From Agaricus subrufescens (Eukaryota; Basidiomycota; Agaricomycetes; Agaricales; Agaricaceae), in the NCBI GenBank assembly GCA_029945375.1, contig CM057063.1, forward strand, positions 372,001 through 436,000: DNA of 64,000 nucleotides, in the 5' to 3' direction. Of this stretch, positions 1 through 12,325 are shown piece after piece (the stretch's first letter is position 1; each line of letters opens with the position of its first letter). The position numbers and the translations under genes were made by a program. The notes under the pieces are model-generated. The model made no database searches and was not told where the DNA came from. It saw only the letters and a program-made list of their open reading frames with translations.

Positions 1-1
1 T

Positions 2-646
2 TTCCAAACCCGCGTCGGAGCCCCTTCATCAGGGAGGGGTTCGTTACCTGTGTTGGATTTAACACGGGATGAGGACGAAAGCGAGAATCTGGGTTCCCCT
101 GGTCAGTCTGGTATGAAAGTCCGGCTAGCCAAATATTTAGGAGTGAGAAAGGCTGGAACTTTGAAGGAGAAAGTCAAGAATCCTTTATCATTATCGCTTT
201 CATCCGGAAGACGACGCAATCGTAGCTTCGGCTTCCGATCCGACCAGAGAACCGAAATCATTCCTCCATCTCCAACTCTTTTCACGAGCCAAAGTTTGAC
301 TGGTCTAGGCTCCATTCATGGTGGTTCGATGAGCGGCGAGATGGAGATGAAGATGATGTTGGCAGAGCGGGAAATCCGCTCTGGTAACGGAATAGGGAAT
401 AGCTCGACATCCTCCTTCAGATTCCGAGAAAATCGTGACGGACGGGAGAAGGGTAGAGGAAGGAGTGGCGGGCGAAAGTTGACTAAGGCCCGTAGCTCAA
501 TTGGGTTGAGCTCGAATTTATCACCAGGTTCTTTCCCGACTCCAGAACACTCGAAGCCTACGATTGCGATCAGACTAAGGGAAATGGTAAGCGCTTCTTT
601 CCTTGGTAAAAGTAGATTCCAAGGAAACGATGCAGCCCGTTCTTGA
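2..646 (+). CDS. 3' end of an unknown gene (partial)
   Basis: The frame is open from the first bases of the window to a TGA at 644-646, so this is the last exon (about 214 residues) of a gene that starts outside. The protein is basic and rich in Ser, Arg and Gly, with stretches such as SGRRRNRSFGFRSD and RENRDGREKGRGRSGGR. I see no membrane segment or catalytic motif, and it looks largely disordered. A GTAAGC near 588 could be a donor, in which case the real end lies elsewhere, but no good downstream acceptor with coding sequence was found. I do not recognise the family and propose no function. Confidence 0.5.
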   Translation, partial: FQTRVGAPSSGRGSLPVLDLTRDEDESENLGSPGQSGMKVRLAKYLGVRKAGTLKEKVKNPLSLSLSSGRRRNRSFGFRSDQRTEIIPPSPTLFTSQSLTGLGSIHGGSMSGEMEMKMMLAEREIRSGNGIGNSSTSSFRFRENRDGREKGRGRSGGRKLTKARSSIGLSSNLSPGSFPTPEHSKPTIAIRLREMVSASFLGKSRFQGNDAARS

Positions 647-913
647 TTGCCTCGCGATCTCACTGATCCACTTTTGACACCATTTATGACTGCACATTTC
701 GGCGGACTAGTTTTAGTAAAATGAACACGCTCTGTCCCTACTTATATATCGATTCGGTCATTCCCTTCATTTTTATGCATTTTTTAGCATCTTTCAATGT
801 AGCATGGGTCATTGGATAGTCGGTAGTACACATTAGTTTATACAACATACCCCTGTGATCAAATCATCGGCAATCAATCAAGTCACCACACCTTGTCCTG
901 CGACATCCATGCC

Positions 914-1972
914 ATGACTGCCATTACTCGCAGCTTCCCTTGGTTCATCAGGGATCTTGGAACTTCTATCATAGGCAATGTAAGTCGAAGCATTTTCTGG
1001 CTTCTAGAATACTCAAGTAACCAGGTGAAGCACAGGAATGCTACACGTCACTAGTCGAGGATTTACGCATCACAGATACCGAATGCCTCAGATATGCCCT
1101 TTCAAAGGGCTTAGGCATCGGTATTGTCGTCGGAGGATCAATTATGAGACTGCCCCAGCTATTTCTCAGTACGTTGGTTGAAATGCCTCCAGACTCCTTT
1201 CTGCGGCTCATCACCTTCCACCGCAGTCTTGAACGCACGCTCCGCGCGTGGCCTATCCTTCTCCTCGTTCTCGCTGGAAACATTGGCCTACTCAATAAAC
1301 ACGACCTACTCATTCCGCCATGACTTTCCCTTCTCAACTTACGGAGAGAATTTCTTCCTATCTCTTCAAAACGCCATCATCGTCTTACTCATAATTCACT
1401 ATCGACCCTCACTATCATACAACTACAAGAAACGGCAACAACATCTGCTGTTCGCTGCTCTCTCCCTGCTCGTTATGGTCTTGGCACTATCCTCAATACC
1501 TTTCTGGATGCTAGCTTTCCTCCAAGCCGCTACACTACCTTTGGCCGTCTCAGCCAAGCTACCGCAAATCCTGCAGAACTCAAGGGCACGATCTACAGGC
1601 CAGCTCTCTACATTTGCTGTAGGAGCTCAAGTCCTGGGATGCCTTGCTAGATTATACACGACAGCGATGGAGGTGGGAGATTGGCTTGTAGCTAGCGCCT
1701 TTGGGATGGCGTTGATACTAAACGCCATCCTCGGCGTGCAATTATGGATGTACTGGGGTAAAGGTGGGATCTATGATGCCGAGGATTATGAAATGGCAGA
1801 AGAAGGGATGAGGAATAGTAGGAAGGAGACCGTTTCTGTTTATCTTGGTGGAAGACCCGGCAGGGTAAACGGGAGTGGTGGAAGTGGGGTTAGCACACGG
1901 ACGAACAGTCCTTCTAAGCCTACGAGAGTTAGACTAGGTACGCCGCCACAGCGAGCAAGAAAAGTAGAGTAG
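914..1972 (+). CDS. MPDU1: MPDU1-like PQ-loop membrane protein
   Basis: Model: exons 914-979, 1036-1168 and 1227-1972, giving 314 residues. The match to mannose-P-dolichol utilization defect 1 proteins is colinear: a first PQ-loop after SKGLGIGIVVGG (MRLPQLFL), then NARSARGLSFSSFSLE, FPFSTYGENFFLSLQ, and a second PQ-loop around SAKLPQILQNSRARSTGQLS. At least six hydrophobic segments are visible. MPDU1 is an ER membrane protein needed for use of dolichol-phosphate mannose and glucose in N-glycan, GPI-anchor and O-mannose synthesis. The tail after about residue 270 is charged and Ser/Gly-rich, longer than in animal MPDU1, and probably cytosolic. The start ATG at 914 is supported because exon 1 is in phase with a GTAAGT donor at 980. 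Intron phases fit at both joins. Other PQ-loop transporters are the main alternative, but the SARGLS and TGQLS repeats favour MPDU1. Confidence 0.88.
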
Positions 1973-3097
1973 GATGTTGTATATCATTATTATGAATATC
2001 TGTTTGTATAGATTCGATGAAATCATATGGTAAATAGTCTCGGCTAATATGGTAAACAGTCCCGGCTAAAATCAGGCTAAAATGAAGGTCCGACTCCAGA
2101 AAGCGTTGAAAGACTTCATTCAGAAGATCATCCCAGCCCCCAACGGTTATGCCTTGGAGTCGTCTCCCGTCCGTTACTCTTGTGCAAGAAAGAGTGACCT
2201 TCCTAATCCGAAAAATGACCCCTTCTTGATATGCCAGAACATTATAGGAATACAAGTTGTCCCAAGAAGAATGGGTCATAGGTCAATTCATCTCGTACTT
2301 CGGGTCGCCCAGAGGGCCGTAAATCATCTAAGTATTCGGTCTCAGTATACCAACGCAAATAAAGAATCATTTCCAATAGTCCGAACAAAACGCACAGGTC
2401 TTATGTGATGACCGTTTTCGTGTCAAGCTCGTCAAAGCCATCGGGACAGGCTTCCTTTCCGTACTTTTTGTTACAGGTCGTCTTCTGAACCAAGGGAAAC
2501 CGGTCGATAACATTTTCTATACCCGCGTCTAATGTGTGTCGGAGATGCCGTGTGGGATCTACAACGCGAACGAATGTCACACAAAAAGGGCAGAGGGCAG
2601 CATTTACGGTATCATACCTACAGATCACCAGACGAGAGTGCAAGTATTAAGCTGGAAAATCAGTTGTAGCTGGAAACCATCCTTTCAGTTTCTATATATA
2701 TGACACACTATCTAATATTAATAGACATGTAACTGTTTACACCACTTAATACCCCTGTATCTTCATGGGCAAACGTATCACGACAAATTCATCAACTCCG
2801 TGGAACAAGGACTCCAAATAGGAGGCTCGGGATCATCATTACAGGGTCGACGATGACAAAAATCAAAAACCAAAGGAACAAATACGTTGATAATATGAGC
2901 ATAAGTACAAAGAAATCAAGGCTTAATTATAGCAAAGAATGAAAGTAAACAATCGTGGATTGCCATAGGAGTATGGAGAGCATGTGACAGAACACTTGGA
3001 GGGTGAAACAACACGAGGTGACAATGCGAAAACGGAAGGAATGCCAAGAGATAAACTGCATAATGACCCAAGAAATCATAAAATAAGAGAACTGTGT
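1973..3097. other. Intergenic, one doubtful minus-strand ORF
   Basis: No gene is supported here. On the minus strand 2401-2643 can encode 80 residues with CPFC and HLRH spacing faintly like a C2H2 finger, and an open stretch follows at 2280-2400, but a stop separates them and no convincing intron joins them. The rest (2650-3097) is AT-rich and lies between two convergent genes, so it should hold their 3' ends. Confidence 0.35.
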
Positions 3098-4412
3098 CTA
3101 CGTACGTAGTCCAAACTGAAACTTTGCAAATGAAAAACGGCGACGAGTACTCTTGGCATCTATCTTCCCGGTTACTTCGGGCGAGGGCGTAGGGGGGATA
3201 TTATCGGTATCCTTTCTCAACCCAGGAGTATTTGTCGCAGCCTGATGTGACTTGTCCTCCTTCGTATTAACCTTCCTCCGCAACTTTGACATCTCTGGAG
3301 ACGTCAGAAGCTCACTCAGCCTCTTTAGAGAACTTCTACTACGAATTTGATCCTGGGAGTGGGATTTCGTGTGTCTTTGGTTCTTGGGCGGTGTTTTGAA
3401 TGACCAAAGGCCCGGCTTGGTCGCCGGTTCATTACAACACTGCGGTTCAAATCTGAGCGTGGCAGGGACAGCTTTGCCTTGAGCGTCGAAATCAGAGAGA
3501 AGCTCATGGACGTAAGCTGGGAGCTCGATTTGAAGGTTGGAGCTATCGAGAGGAACCGGAGGAGGTAGAGGTTGAGTAAGAATGACTGCTGTTCCAGCTT
3601 CTTCACCACAATTGATCTGAGGCTGAAGTTGCTGTGCTCCAAAGAAAGAATCCGTTGGTAAGGGCGTTGGAATATCCATATCACTGCTGGAGCCACTGCT
3701 GGATTCTGAATCCGGGGAAAGTGTAGGAACTGTATCCTGCGGCGAATTCGCGGTAGCCGTAGAGATAGTGAGTGAGTTGAGATTGAGAGGCCGGAGATGG
3801 GTCTTGGGAAACCGGGGGCGAGGGCGACGACGATGGATGGGGGTGACACGTTGTGGACAACATAAAAATGACACGAGGTTGGCTCTAGCCTTGTCTTCTG
3901 GATCTAACACATGATTAATGTCATATCCGCCTTGTGACAGCGTGTCTCCAGCGCTAGAAGGTATAGATATGAGGGAGTTGATGGTTCGTTGGAGAACGTC
4001 TATATGTTGGGATATTAAATGATGCTGTCGCTCAGCTCTCCACCGTTGTGACAGCATCGAACGGTAACGATCCGGGTCGAGGTCTGCGACAGCGGCGCGA
4101 TCCATAGTTAGAGAGGTAAGTTCCTTTGCCCTATGACCTGATTCTTCGGCAATTTGGGAAAGTGAACTTGTTGCTTGTTGTAGGGTCCGTATTTGTAGGT
4201 CAAAGGCGGAAGGTTCGTTCCTGCACCGTCGTAAAGACTGAGTCAACTGTGCTTCAGCTCTCCGGTAGCGTTCCGCTCTGAGGGTACTGCGATTGCCAGA
4301 ATTCCTTCTGAATGATCAGGCGCCCGTCAGCCGCAAGTCAGATGCAGGATAACTAAAATACTCACCTGGATGCTCTGGATAGTGACCGGGGGGCAGTTTC
4401 AGGAGGATCCAT
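3098..4412 (-). CDS. Unknown Ser/Pro-rich protein with N-terminal coiled coil
   Basis: Model: exons 4366-4412 and 3098-4307, giving 418 residues. The start ATG at 4412 begins MDPPETAPRSLSRAS; a GTGAGT donor and CAG acceptor join it in phase 2 to the long exon, whose own upstream frame has a stop just before the acceptor. Residues about 20-120 are helical and charged, with heptad-like spacing (LRAERYRRAEAQLTQSLRR, then LQIRTLQQATSSLSQIAEE), so a coiled coil is likely. The remainder is low-complexity Pro/Ser/Arg sequence with an acidic Ser run (SPDSESSSGSSSDMD) and basic patches. No enzyme motif, signal peptide or membrane segment is visible. I do not recognise the family. Confidence 0.7.
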
Positions 4413-5244
4413 CGTATGCTGCAAGAGAGTAAGAGAAAGCAATTGCAGGCTAATAAAGAGACCAGTACCTTCGACTTAGGCACCAGCAATGTTCGAGTTT
4501 CCTTGACATTTGTGACATCTGTAATTGTCGAAGACAGCATCACGAAATACAGGGTTAATGCAACCGCTTAGAATTTGCGACCGACGAGCGCAGATTCATA
4601 GAGCGATAGAGTTCGGGGACCACAGGAGTTGAACGTTGAGAGCTGGCTGTCACAACGGAGAAAGGTGGAACCAATTCAATTCATGTCCGGTCCAGGGTCG
4701 ACCCCGACGCGTGAGGGTTCGAAAGTCACATGACTCCCGACCTCGAAGACGATGGTCATGGCGCAGACCCCGGGCGCAGTCGGTGTCGAAACAGAGTGGC
4801 CCAAAGTACATGTCTTATCATCGGTGTATATATGTTGCGTGATATGATATAGTTCTGTCCAACCCCGTTACATAAGTGACTCGGGTGGTCGAAAACACAC
4901 ATACATCATTAGCCGGTGCTACAAAGCAAAATAAACCGACATCAAGGAGCCAGAAGCACTGACGGAGTGCATGGAAAAACGAGATTCAACGATAAGCAAC
5001 TTGGAAACACCAGTCAAACGACAAATAGTATGAATTTCTCGCTATTGGTGCCGGGACCCATCAGATCAAACTAGTGTATGGGTCTCTGATTCCTCGGATG
5101 AGTTCCAGAATGGGAGACTTTTAGGAGACTATGTCTGCGAGGGTTGATCTCACGGCTAATGCTCGGTAGCGACAGCCCCTGACCGAGCTATAGGGGAGAT
5201 TCATCTTTTGTCGGTGTCGTCTGGTTTATTCACCCTCTACCCCC
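4413..5244. other. Divergent promoter region
   Basis: This 830 bp lies between a minus-strand and a plus-strand gene, so it must carry both promoters. Nothing coding is supported. A short pyrimidine-rich stretch just before 5245 fits a fungal 5' leader. No clear TATA box was picked out for either gene. Confidence 0.4.
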
Positions 5245-6641
5245 ATGTCTGCGCAGCGCGCACCCTTCTCCTTACCTCTCTGTATTACTTTTGAAGCTCT
5301 GATACTACTAGCTTATACCGTCAAACCAAGCTGGTATCGTCCACTACTCTTCATTCCCATCGCTGTCATCGGCATTTACATTGTATTCTTCACGTCGACC
5401 GGTGGTAAAGCCGATGCCGGAGTGGGCAACGCCGTGATGACTCACATATTCTGTGCGTTTGACGGACTTGTCGTCAGAGATGTGCAGAGGGTGTTGCATC
5501 GCGTAGGCGAAAAACCCGGACAAATTACCTCTGCAGGATTCATGGCACGATTCGCCTGGGCCTGTCAATTGCACAACAATCCACGTGGTATTAATTGGAA
5601 CTACGAAATACCACGTCTTCGCCAGGGCACTAAACCGACCCAAAGTAGAAAGAGCTTCTTTCTATCACGGCTATACGCTCTGTTGATATACGTTGTTCTG
5701 GGAGTAGCCTTTCTTAATATCAATCCGGCCAATCCGGCTCTCATACCAGGAGCCAAGGCACTGCAGCAACAATCTTTGTATATCAGAGTGCTCAGTGCGC
5801 TTGGATTGGGTGTCCCCGCTATGGCTGCCATAAATGCACAGCATATCGTCTTGAGCATTGTAACTGTCGCGCTTGGGATTTCTCAACCAGCTGATTGGCC
5901 TCCTCTATTCGGCTCAGTAAAAGATATATATACAGTTGCAAACGTTTGGGGGTGAGTATTTATTTGTTTCAACACAATGGCCATCCATTGCTCATTATGG
6001 TTGTTATTTTTCCCCACCTAATATCAAGGTCCATCTGGCATCAACTGTTACGAAACGTGAGTCCTTTCAAAATCGTTTTTATATAGTAGAATAGATACAA
6101 GAAAACGCTCTTTCGTCTTATTCTCATTTTTAACCTCTCTATGAGTCGACAAACGGGACATTTTTTGTAACCTTTTTGTTTTTCATAGTCACTCTCCTCA
6201 ACCGCAAGCTTCGTCATCCACTCCGTCCTTCACATCCCACGCCTCAAGCCCAACTCCTCCCAAAAAGCTAAAGTCTCTATCGGACTTCTCAAAATTCACC
6301 TCGTCTTCTTATTATCCGCCATCATCCACGCCTCTGGAGAATTTATGGTGACAGGCTATGCCAGTCTTGGCTCCTTCACCTTCTTCGTCCTCCAGGCTTG
6401 GGCGATTACTCTAGAACTCGGAGTGCAATACCTCTTCTCCAGTTCTATTCTTAGAAGAAATGATAAGAAATCACCAGCATTAATTTGGCGCATGGTTGGC
6501 TATATTTGGACGTTATCTTGGTTGCTTGCCGTCTCCCCTCTTTTGCAACAACCAATGGTCGAAGGTGGATTGTTTTTAGGAACACCAGGATCCGCTCTCA
6601 CCCAAAAGGTGGGCAGATGGTTAGCCCTGGATACGATATGA
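5245..6641 (+). CDS. Wax-synthase-like MBOAT acyltransferase
   Basis: Model: exons 5245-5951, 6029-6056 and 6189-6641, giving 395 residues with phases that fit. The order of motifs is that of the wax-synthase (MBOAT_2) group common in mushrooms: RGINWNYEIP around residue 115, then WPPLFGSVKDIYTVANVWG followed across the first intron by SIWHQLLRN, then SAIIHASGEF with the likely catalytic His. The 28-nt middle exon encodes only the WHQLLRN part. Eight or so hydrophobic segments span the protein. Members move acyl or acetyl groups to hydroxyls of lipids or terpenoids in the ER membrane; some sit in terpenoid clusters. No terpene synthase or P450 lies near here, so the substrate is unknown. The length (about 400) is usual for the family. 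Confidence 0.85.
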
Positions 6642-7326
6642 TATGGAAGGATATAGTTCCCATTGACGATGGAGGTGGAGGCGGAACAGGGTCAACGGTA
6701 GTTAGTGATTCACTTCTCGCTTAATCAACGTAATTGAGTTCAAACCACAACCCTTTTCCACATACGTACATACGTACGCCCGACTATATACCTATCCACT
6801 TGACATATCTACATACAACCTGTGACACGGACTTATAATAGGTTGAAATTAGTGTCAGCCAGAAATCCGACAGAATATTACGGAAGAGTGCATCACGACC
6901 AAAACGCACAATCTTTCCAAAAAGCATCATCTTCGACTGACATAATCTTGTATTGCCACACAGGTACTACGTGTTGCATCTCTGATACATTTACAATCAC
7001 TCTTATCAAGCGAATGAATGTAACGACAATTGAAGTCTGATTGACAGCAGCTGTTCCACCTCACCTAGATACCGTACGATACTTTCCTCGCTGCCGAAAT
7101 AATCAACCCATCAATACAATGAAATGCCGGAAGTTGCCTTCTCTGAATGTGAGTCAACTTGAGAACTTTTCCACAGGGACGTTGAGCTCTCTGGTCAGGC
7201 CCAGGTCGAAGGTACTAACTTAATCAATTTTGTCCTTTCCGAGAATCAATGTCATTTGGGCCAACTCAAGATATAGTACATACATCAATCACAAACAATA
7301 CACAGTTCTCATACATAGTACATAAT
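6642..7326. other. Intergenic between convergent genes
   Basis: About 680 bp between the ends of the MBOAT and HGD genes. Small ORFs here show no family features and are probably chance. The run of CATACGTACATACGTACG near 6761-6778 is a short simple repeat, probably in the 3' UTR of the MBOAT gene. Confidence 0.4.
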
Positions 7327-9472
7327 TCACATATGAATACCCAACAACGGCAATGCTGCAGCCTTGAGGTCATCTTTAATCAGCTCCAAATGGTTCATGA
7401 AATTAGCCTCCAAATTGTCCCACATCTTCGGCTCATGTTCTAGAGTGAAATCAGCCAACTAAGTCATCCGAGTGTGAACCGTTAATCAGCCTCACCGTGC
7501 TTCGTCCCACAACGATTCATGGCATAGTCAGTGATAGTAAACGGCATACTAGATTCGAACATGAAGGCTGGTAAAAAGTATAAGTCACTTGAACAGCAGT
7601 TCGAAATATATACATGTATGTTTCCTTACCAAGGACGCCCTTGTGGATGATTTCTGGAGTAAGTGGGTGTTCTGAAGCGGCCTTCCATACATCATATGAC
7701 ACTTGTACGTGGGGTTAGATTTATAGTCAGTATTTGATGTACAAGAAAGCTTACCTCCATGGGGGCAGAAGCCGGTTTCGAAACTGGCTCCACCTGAAAA
7801 ATAAAGGCTTAGAATTCTCACGAAAACAGTACAGAGTTGAATGTACCCGGCTGGAATCCATCGCTACGACCACCATATTCACCATAGATCAGACCCATGA
7901 ACTCGGTCGAGGAGTTACGGTGGTAGTACTTCAAAGATATCAGAATTCGCCTTACTACCATGAAGTTGGTGACCACTAACCGGTGGACGGAAAGTATTAG
8001 TAGCGACATCCCATCTCTCCGCGAAGATCAAGAAATCAACAAGGGGAGCATTATTGTGCTTCGACTTTGCGGTCAAAACACAGAAGCAGGAAGGGTCGAT
8101 ATGATCCTTGGAGATACTGCCGACAAAGATGAATTTCTCCATCGCGTATTTGTAGGGGACATAGCTAAGTATATATGAGTCACAACTCAGGTTGATACTG
8201 ACAAGGAAACATACTTTCCATGCCAAGCTACGACGTCGAAAGGTGTATGCTCTTGGTGGCAAGCATGTAGCTGACCACACACTCTATACATCATTAGTAT
8301 TGACATGTCAAACTGAATGGTTGAACTCACTTGTATACAATCTCCCAAGGACTTTGATCTACATCGAAGCAAGCCACCGGAGTCTCGAAGTCCCTACGAT
8401 TGGCCAAACCGTTGCCGCCCAAAGCGCCGAGTTCGGGTAGCTCAAAGTGTGAACCGAAGATTTCTTGTATATCTGACGACAGAAAATGAGAAAAATCGCC
8501 CATAAGGGGATGTCGACCACTCACATCCACGGGAAGGGCCATCAGGAAGGATGACCTTGAATTTCATTCCACGCTGAATAACACACAGCTCGCCCGGCCG
8601 AACCATCAACCTAAGTTTGAAAAAGAAGCTTTATCAGTACCACAAAGACGCCCCCCATAGGAAAACCCACTTTCCGAATTCCGTTTGGATATCCAACCGC
8701 CCCTGTTGCGGTAAAATCAACATATCTCCGTCTCCATTACAATAGGCCCTCTTGTCCATAGACTGATTCGCGAGATACACATGCACGGCTAAACCCTCTC
8801 TTAAAGTCGGGTCACCATTCCCTGCAATCGTCTTCATGCCATCAATCCAATCAACTTTTTGGCCATCAGCCGGCAGTTTGAACGGCAACCAGGCCAATTG
8901 AGTAGGGCTAACGTGTACGTTCTTGTTTGTCGGAAAGAAGTTTGATTCAAGCTGTAGAGCATCGGCAAACATCAGAATTTGATCTCACAACACAATCTTG
9001 ACAAACGGACATCATGATTATCAGGCAATCGTGTGAACCCTTTGTGAGCGACGGACGGCCTGATACGATAAAACCATCTAAATCAGCATCAGTCAGACTG
9101 TCTAAAGGCCTCGTTTGACATCATGCAACCACTCACGCAAGCCTGTTTTCTGCCCGAGGAGCCACAAAAGACGCCCCAGTCATCTATGAAACGGATATGA
9201 CGCCATTGGAACCAAAACACATATCAATCACGTACACCTTCATTGTATAGACCATACTTGTTCTTCTGGGGACTATTCTGCCCTTCAGGAAGTACGCCGG
9301 GCCTCACTATACGTTGGAGATCATCATCAGGGAGATATAACGCCCAAATAGCTCACAATGCCTCAGAAGCAAAAGAGTTGCCAAACCCAACCTGATATCT
9401 ATAAGGATCCTTTTCGGTGGGCGGGGTGGCAAATGCTGTTTGAGCGGTAGCACCAGAGGTGAGTGGAGGCAT
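7327..9472 (-). CDS. HGD: Homogentisate 1,2-dioxygenase
   Basis: Model with 14 exons, 478 residues: 9472-9357, 9302-9236, 9183-9137, 9077-9011, 8951-8671, 8610-8525, 8472-8331, 8283-8215, 8164-7981, 7928-7847, 7793-7755, 7701-7630, 7567-7496, 7439-7327. All introns are GT-AG and all phases agree. Signature stretches run in family order: [75 protein letters not shown] and CPHGG. By alignment with the human enzyme the iron ligands are His356, Glu362 and His392, and the proposed acid-base His is His290; all are present. The enzyme opens the ring of homogentisate to maleylacetoacetate in tyrosine and phenylalanine breakdown, in the cytosol. The human H365 position reads Glu (about residue 386). 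The next catabolic genes (maleylacetoacetate isomerase, fumarylacetoacetase) are not nearby. Confidence 0.95.
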
Positions 9473-9758
9473 TATGGAACTAGTATATCTCACCAGGAAC
9501 ATTGGCAGTGCTTATATGTGGTTTCTAAATTCTTCTCCAGGAAAAAAAATTTACCCTCGAGGAATGTTTTTCGCTCATGTCCAGGTAAAGGGGCCACATG
9601 TCAGTACCACAGCCTGCATTCGTCAAAATGTTCCCAGGCAGGAAGAACATCTGATAAATAGCAAGATCTCATACTATTGTATTCATCGAATTCATCCATT
9701 GATTTGTGTCATTACAAATTCAATAAAGTTCATCGTGGGAATCAATACACCACACCGA

Positions 9759-12325
9759 TCACTGAGACAACTCCTTGATCTTCAAAATGATTGCTGCAAG
9801 TTAGTTGTGAGTAAAAGATGCTTTCTTAATCTTAGAAGATGAGGCTTACACTGTGGATCTAAGTTCTGAAAGTAAATTTGCTCCCATAAACCTCCACAGC
9901 CTTCCTTCGTAGCTCCCATATACCCATATCTAGGTGTGAGATGACGCTCCAAAAGCCAAGTCCCAAATTTAGATCCAAGCTAAGAGAGTTGGTTAGGTGG
10001 AACCACCTCTCTGATTGAAGTACTTACACCGGTCTTCTGATTGAATGATTCAACTACCAATGCGAAAGGCGACTGCCCAACTTTACGAATTACCTGGAGA
10101 GTGGTGAGATAAATGGTATGAAGAAGGTAGGAAGATCTCACGTGTTCGTCGACCACGTTGAGGGTTGCTTTGTTGATCAATCCTACGTCTAGCCCCTCTT
10201 GGCGGCATCTCAGAACAGCGTCATTAGATCGGTGTAACATGTCCCCAAAAGAGACAACATATCCCGCGGTGCCTTCGAGAACAACATCATCCTTCCCAGG
10301 GATGAATTCATAATCACCTTCAAAGAAGCGATTACCATCCTGGCCGAGGATCCAAGGTACTTTAGATCTCGTAGAAAAAATGAAACGAAGGCCACGCTGG
10401 AAAAACACGGCCTTGACTATGGCCACCATTTGTGATGGATCGCCGGGAAAGTAAAGGAATGAGTGTACATCAGAAAGGCCATTGTCCGCGAACAAGTTGT
10501 TGATACCTGCTAGAAGGTTAGAAGCGCAGTGATATAATGATGCTGACTTCACCGAAATGGCACGTGTTATCCGCCTTAAAAGCATAAGTAAACATACGCG
10601 AGCAGTAAAAGTCGACGTACAATCTTTATCCACCAATCATGTCACCGCATATCAAACGTTATGAGAATTGAATGGCCTTATGAAAGATTACGCCTACCTC
10701 GTCAACTAAAAAGACACGTCAGATTCACGTCATACTCAATGCAAAAATCGTACCCCCAGCATGAGAGAAGTGGCCCAGTACGTTGCAGTTGTTCAACCTG
10801 GCCATCGTAATCTCAGAGAGCACCATCTCCAGAAAAGCAGAGAATGTCGAAAAGACTCCAAATTTGTCCGGAGCAAACCCAAAACCAGCGGCAGCAGAAA
10901 AGTTACTACGCTCCATAATCCCAGATGAGATGAAAACTTCAGGATGCTTTTGATGTATTCCTTTCAAGCCAGTCGAACCCTCAAGATCACCTAAAATACC
11001 ATTAAACGCTGCGACAGCCCATAAACCAGGACACCTACTGTCAATCACCATAACCTTTTTGGCGGCTTCTTCTTTGCTGAGCCCATCGAGGACCATATTC
11101 ACAGCTTCACCGAACACAACACGGTTGGCGCCAAGCTCTTTGGTACAACCAACGTAGAGATATGGATTGGTGTTTGGCTTGATATTATCGTAGAGGTTGG
11201 AATAGTCGGGTAAACCGCGTTTTTTGAAATACTCAAGAGCACTTTTCACTGGAATGACATCATGCGCTTGAATTTTCCCCTCGATGGCAGGAATGCCAGG
11301 CGCCATGACGCGGGTGCTGACGACTGAAGACAGTCACGTCAATGAATGACAGCAAACCAGCGACGCCATGCGTACCTGCAGCAGGTCCATTATAGTTGAC
11401 GACCTGACACACAGCATCCCAGAGAGCATCAATATCTTCACCATCTACCCTGACGACTTTTAAGCCATGACCTTTGAGCGTCCTCTCGATATCGAAGCCT
11501 TTAAGGTACTCGGAAGGGTGACCTGCAATGGTGACGTCATTCGCATCAATAAGAATCTTAACGTTCAAGTTTTGCGCAACAGCGAGACGGGCAGCCTCAG
11601 CATCATTACCCTCCTGCTGAGACCCGTCAGAGCCCAGGCAGAAAACAGCCTTGTCCCTGTTGGCGAGGGCGATACCGTTGATCATCGACCTGCGAGACCC
11701 GTTATAAACCAAAAGAGCATCAGAGATAATTACTAACCAGATATGACCGAGGCGTCCAGACGAGAACTTGACACCAGGAGTCAAACCCAGCTCGGGATGT
11801 CCTGGAAGTTTAGAATTTGCCTCGCGATAGCGAAGTAGATGTTCGACAGGAAGAGCACCCTCGAGTGCGGCCAGAAGATATTGTGTGGCGACACGATGTC
11901 CTGAAGTGTACAGGTATAATGTAAGATCAAAACCTGCATATATGCAATATCTTACCAGCTTCATCGAAGATAACAGGGAAATAGTTCTTCGAATTCTCGA
12001 ACAGAGCAAGAATGATGCAAACTTCAGGAACAGTATCATAGGCACCACCTGTTTGATAGCGTCAAATATATGCTACCGCCAACTATTGAAAACGTACCAG
12101 TATGTCCGCTGACACCCCTTGCAGATGCCGTGGCTGTGAAAAGAACTATGACATCGCGCAATAACTGGATATTGGCAAGCAAGGTAGCTTTCTCGTCAGG
12201 GGTAAGCTTAGGGTTGCGAGGATCGAGGGAAAGCCTTAGCGAATGAAGTTTAGAAAGAAGATAAACCTATAGCAATATACTCACTTTTTGTAGTTATTGA
12301 TATCAATGGGAAATTCGGTGGCCAT
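9759..12325 (-). CDS. Divergent transketolase-family enzyme
   Basis: Model, 648 residues: exons 12325-12285, 12234-12098, 12048-11956, 11900-11738, 11689-11376, 11323-10754, 10705-10698 (8 nt), 10623-10621 (3 nt, likely), 10574-10553, 10506-10142, 10093-10028, 9979-9850, 9793-9759. Three transketolase parts appear in order: a thiamine-diphosphate domain with GSDGS at 164-168 and a metal-binding DAND near 190, a pyrimidine-binding domain with the Glu of GIMERSN near 387, and ADNTCHFG / INNLFADNGL with a C-terminal domain. The N-terminus reads SGHTGGAYD rather than the SGHPGAPLGM of housekeeping transketolase, and overall identity to the yeast enzyme looks low, so the donor and acceptor sugars are uncertain. 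It should move two-carbon units between sugar phosphates. It shares a strand with HGD, 286 bp upstream of it, but the pathways do not obviously connect. The start ATG at 12325 gives a 41-nt first exon in phase. Confidence 0.86.

Noticed and set aside
9236..9306. Apparent frameshift around HGD exon 2
   Set aside because: The first splice choice put both ends off by one base. Using the next AG (GTGAG/GCCC) and the GTACGT donor gives canonical introns and the exact family sequence.
9759..9850. Alternative C-terminus of the transketolase-like gene
   Set aside because: Using the donor after CCACA gives a tail running into other sequence; the donor GTAAGC four bases on gives the expected short end with phases that agree.
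7327..12325. HGD and transketolase-like gene as a catabolic cluster
   Set aside because: They are neighbours on one strand, but no other tyrosine-breakdown gene is near and the pathways do not meet; adjacency alone is weak.
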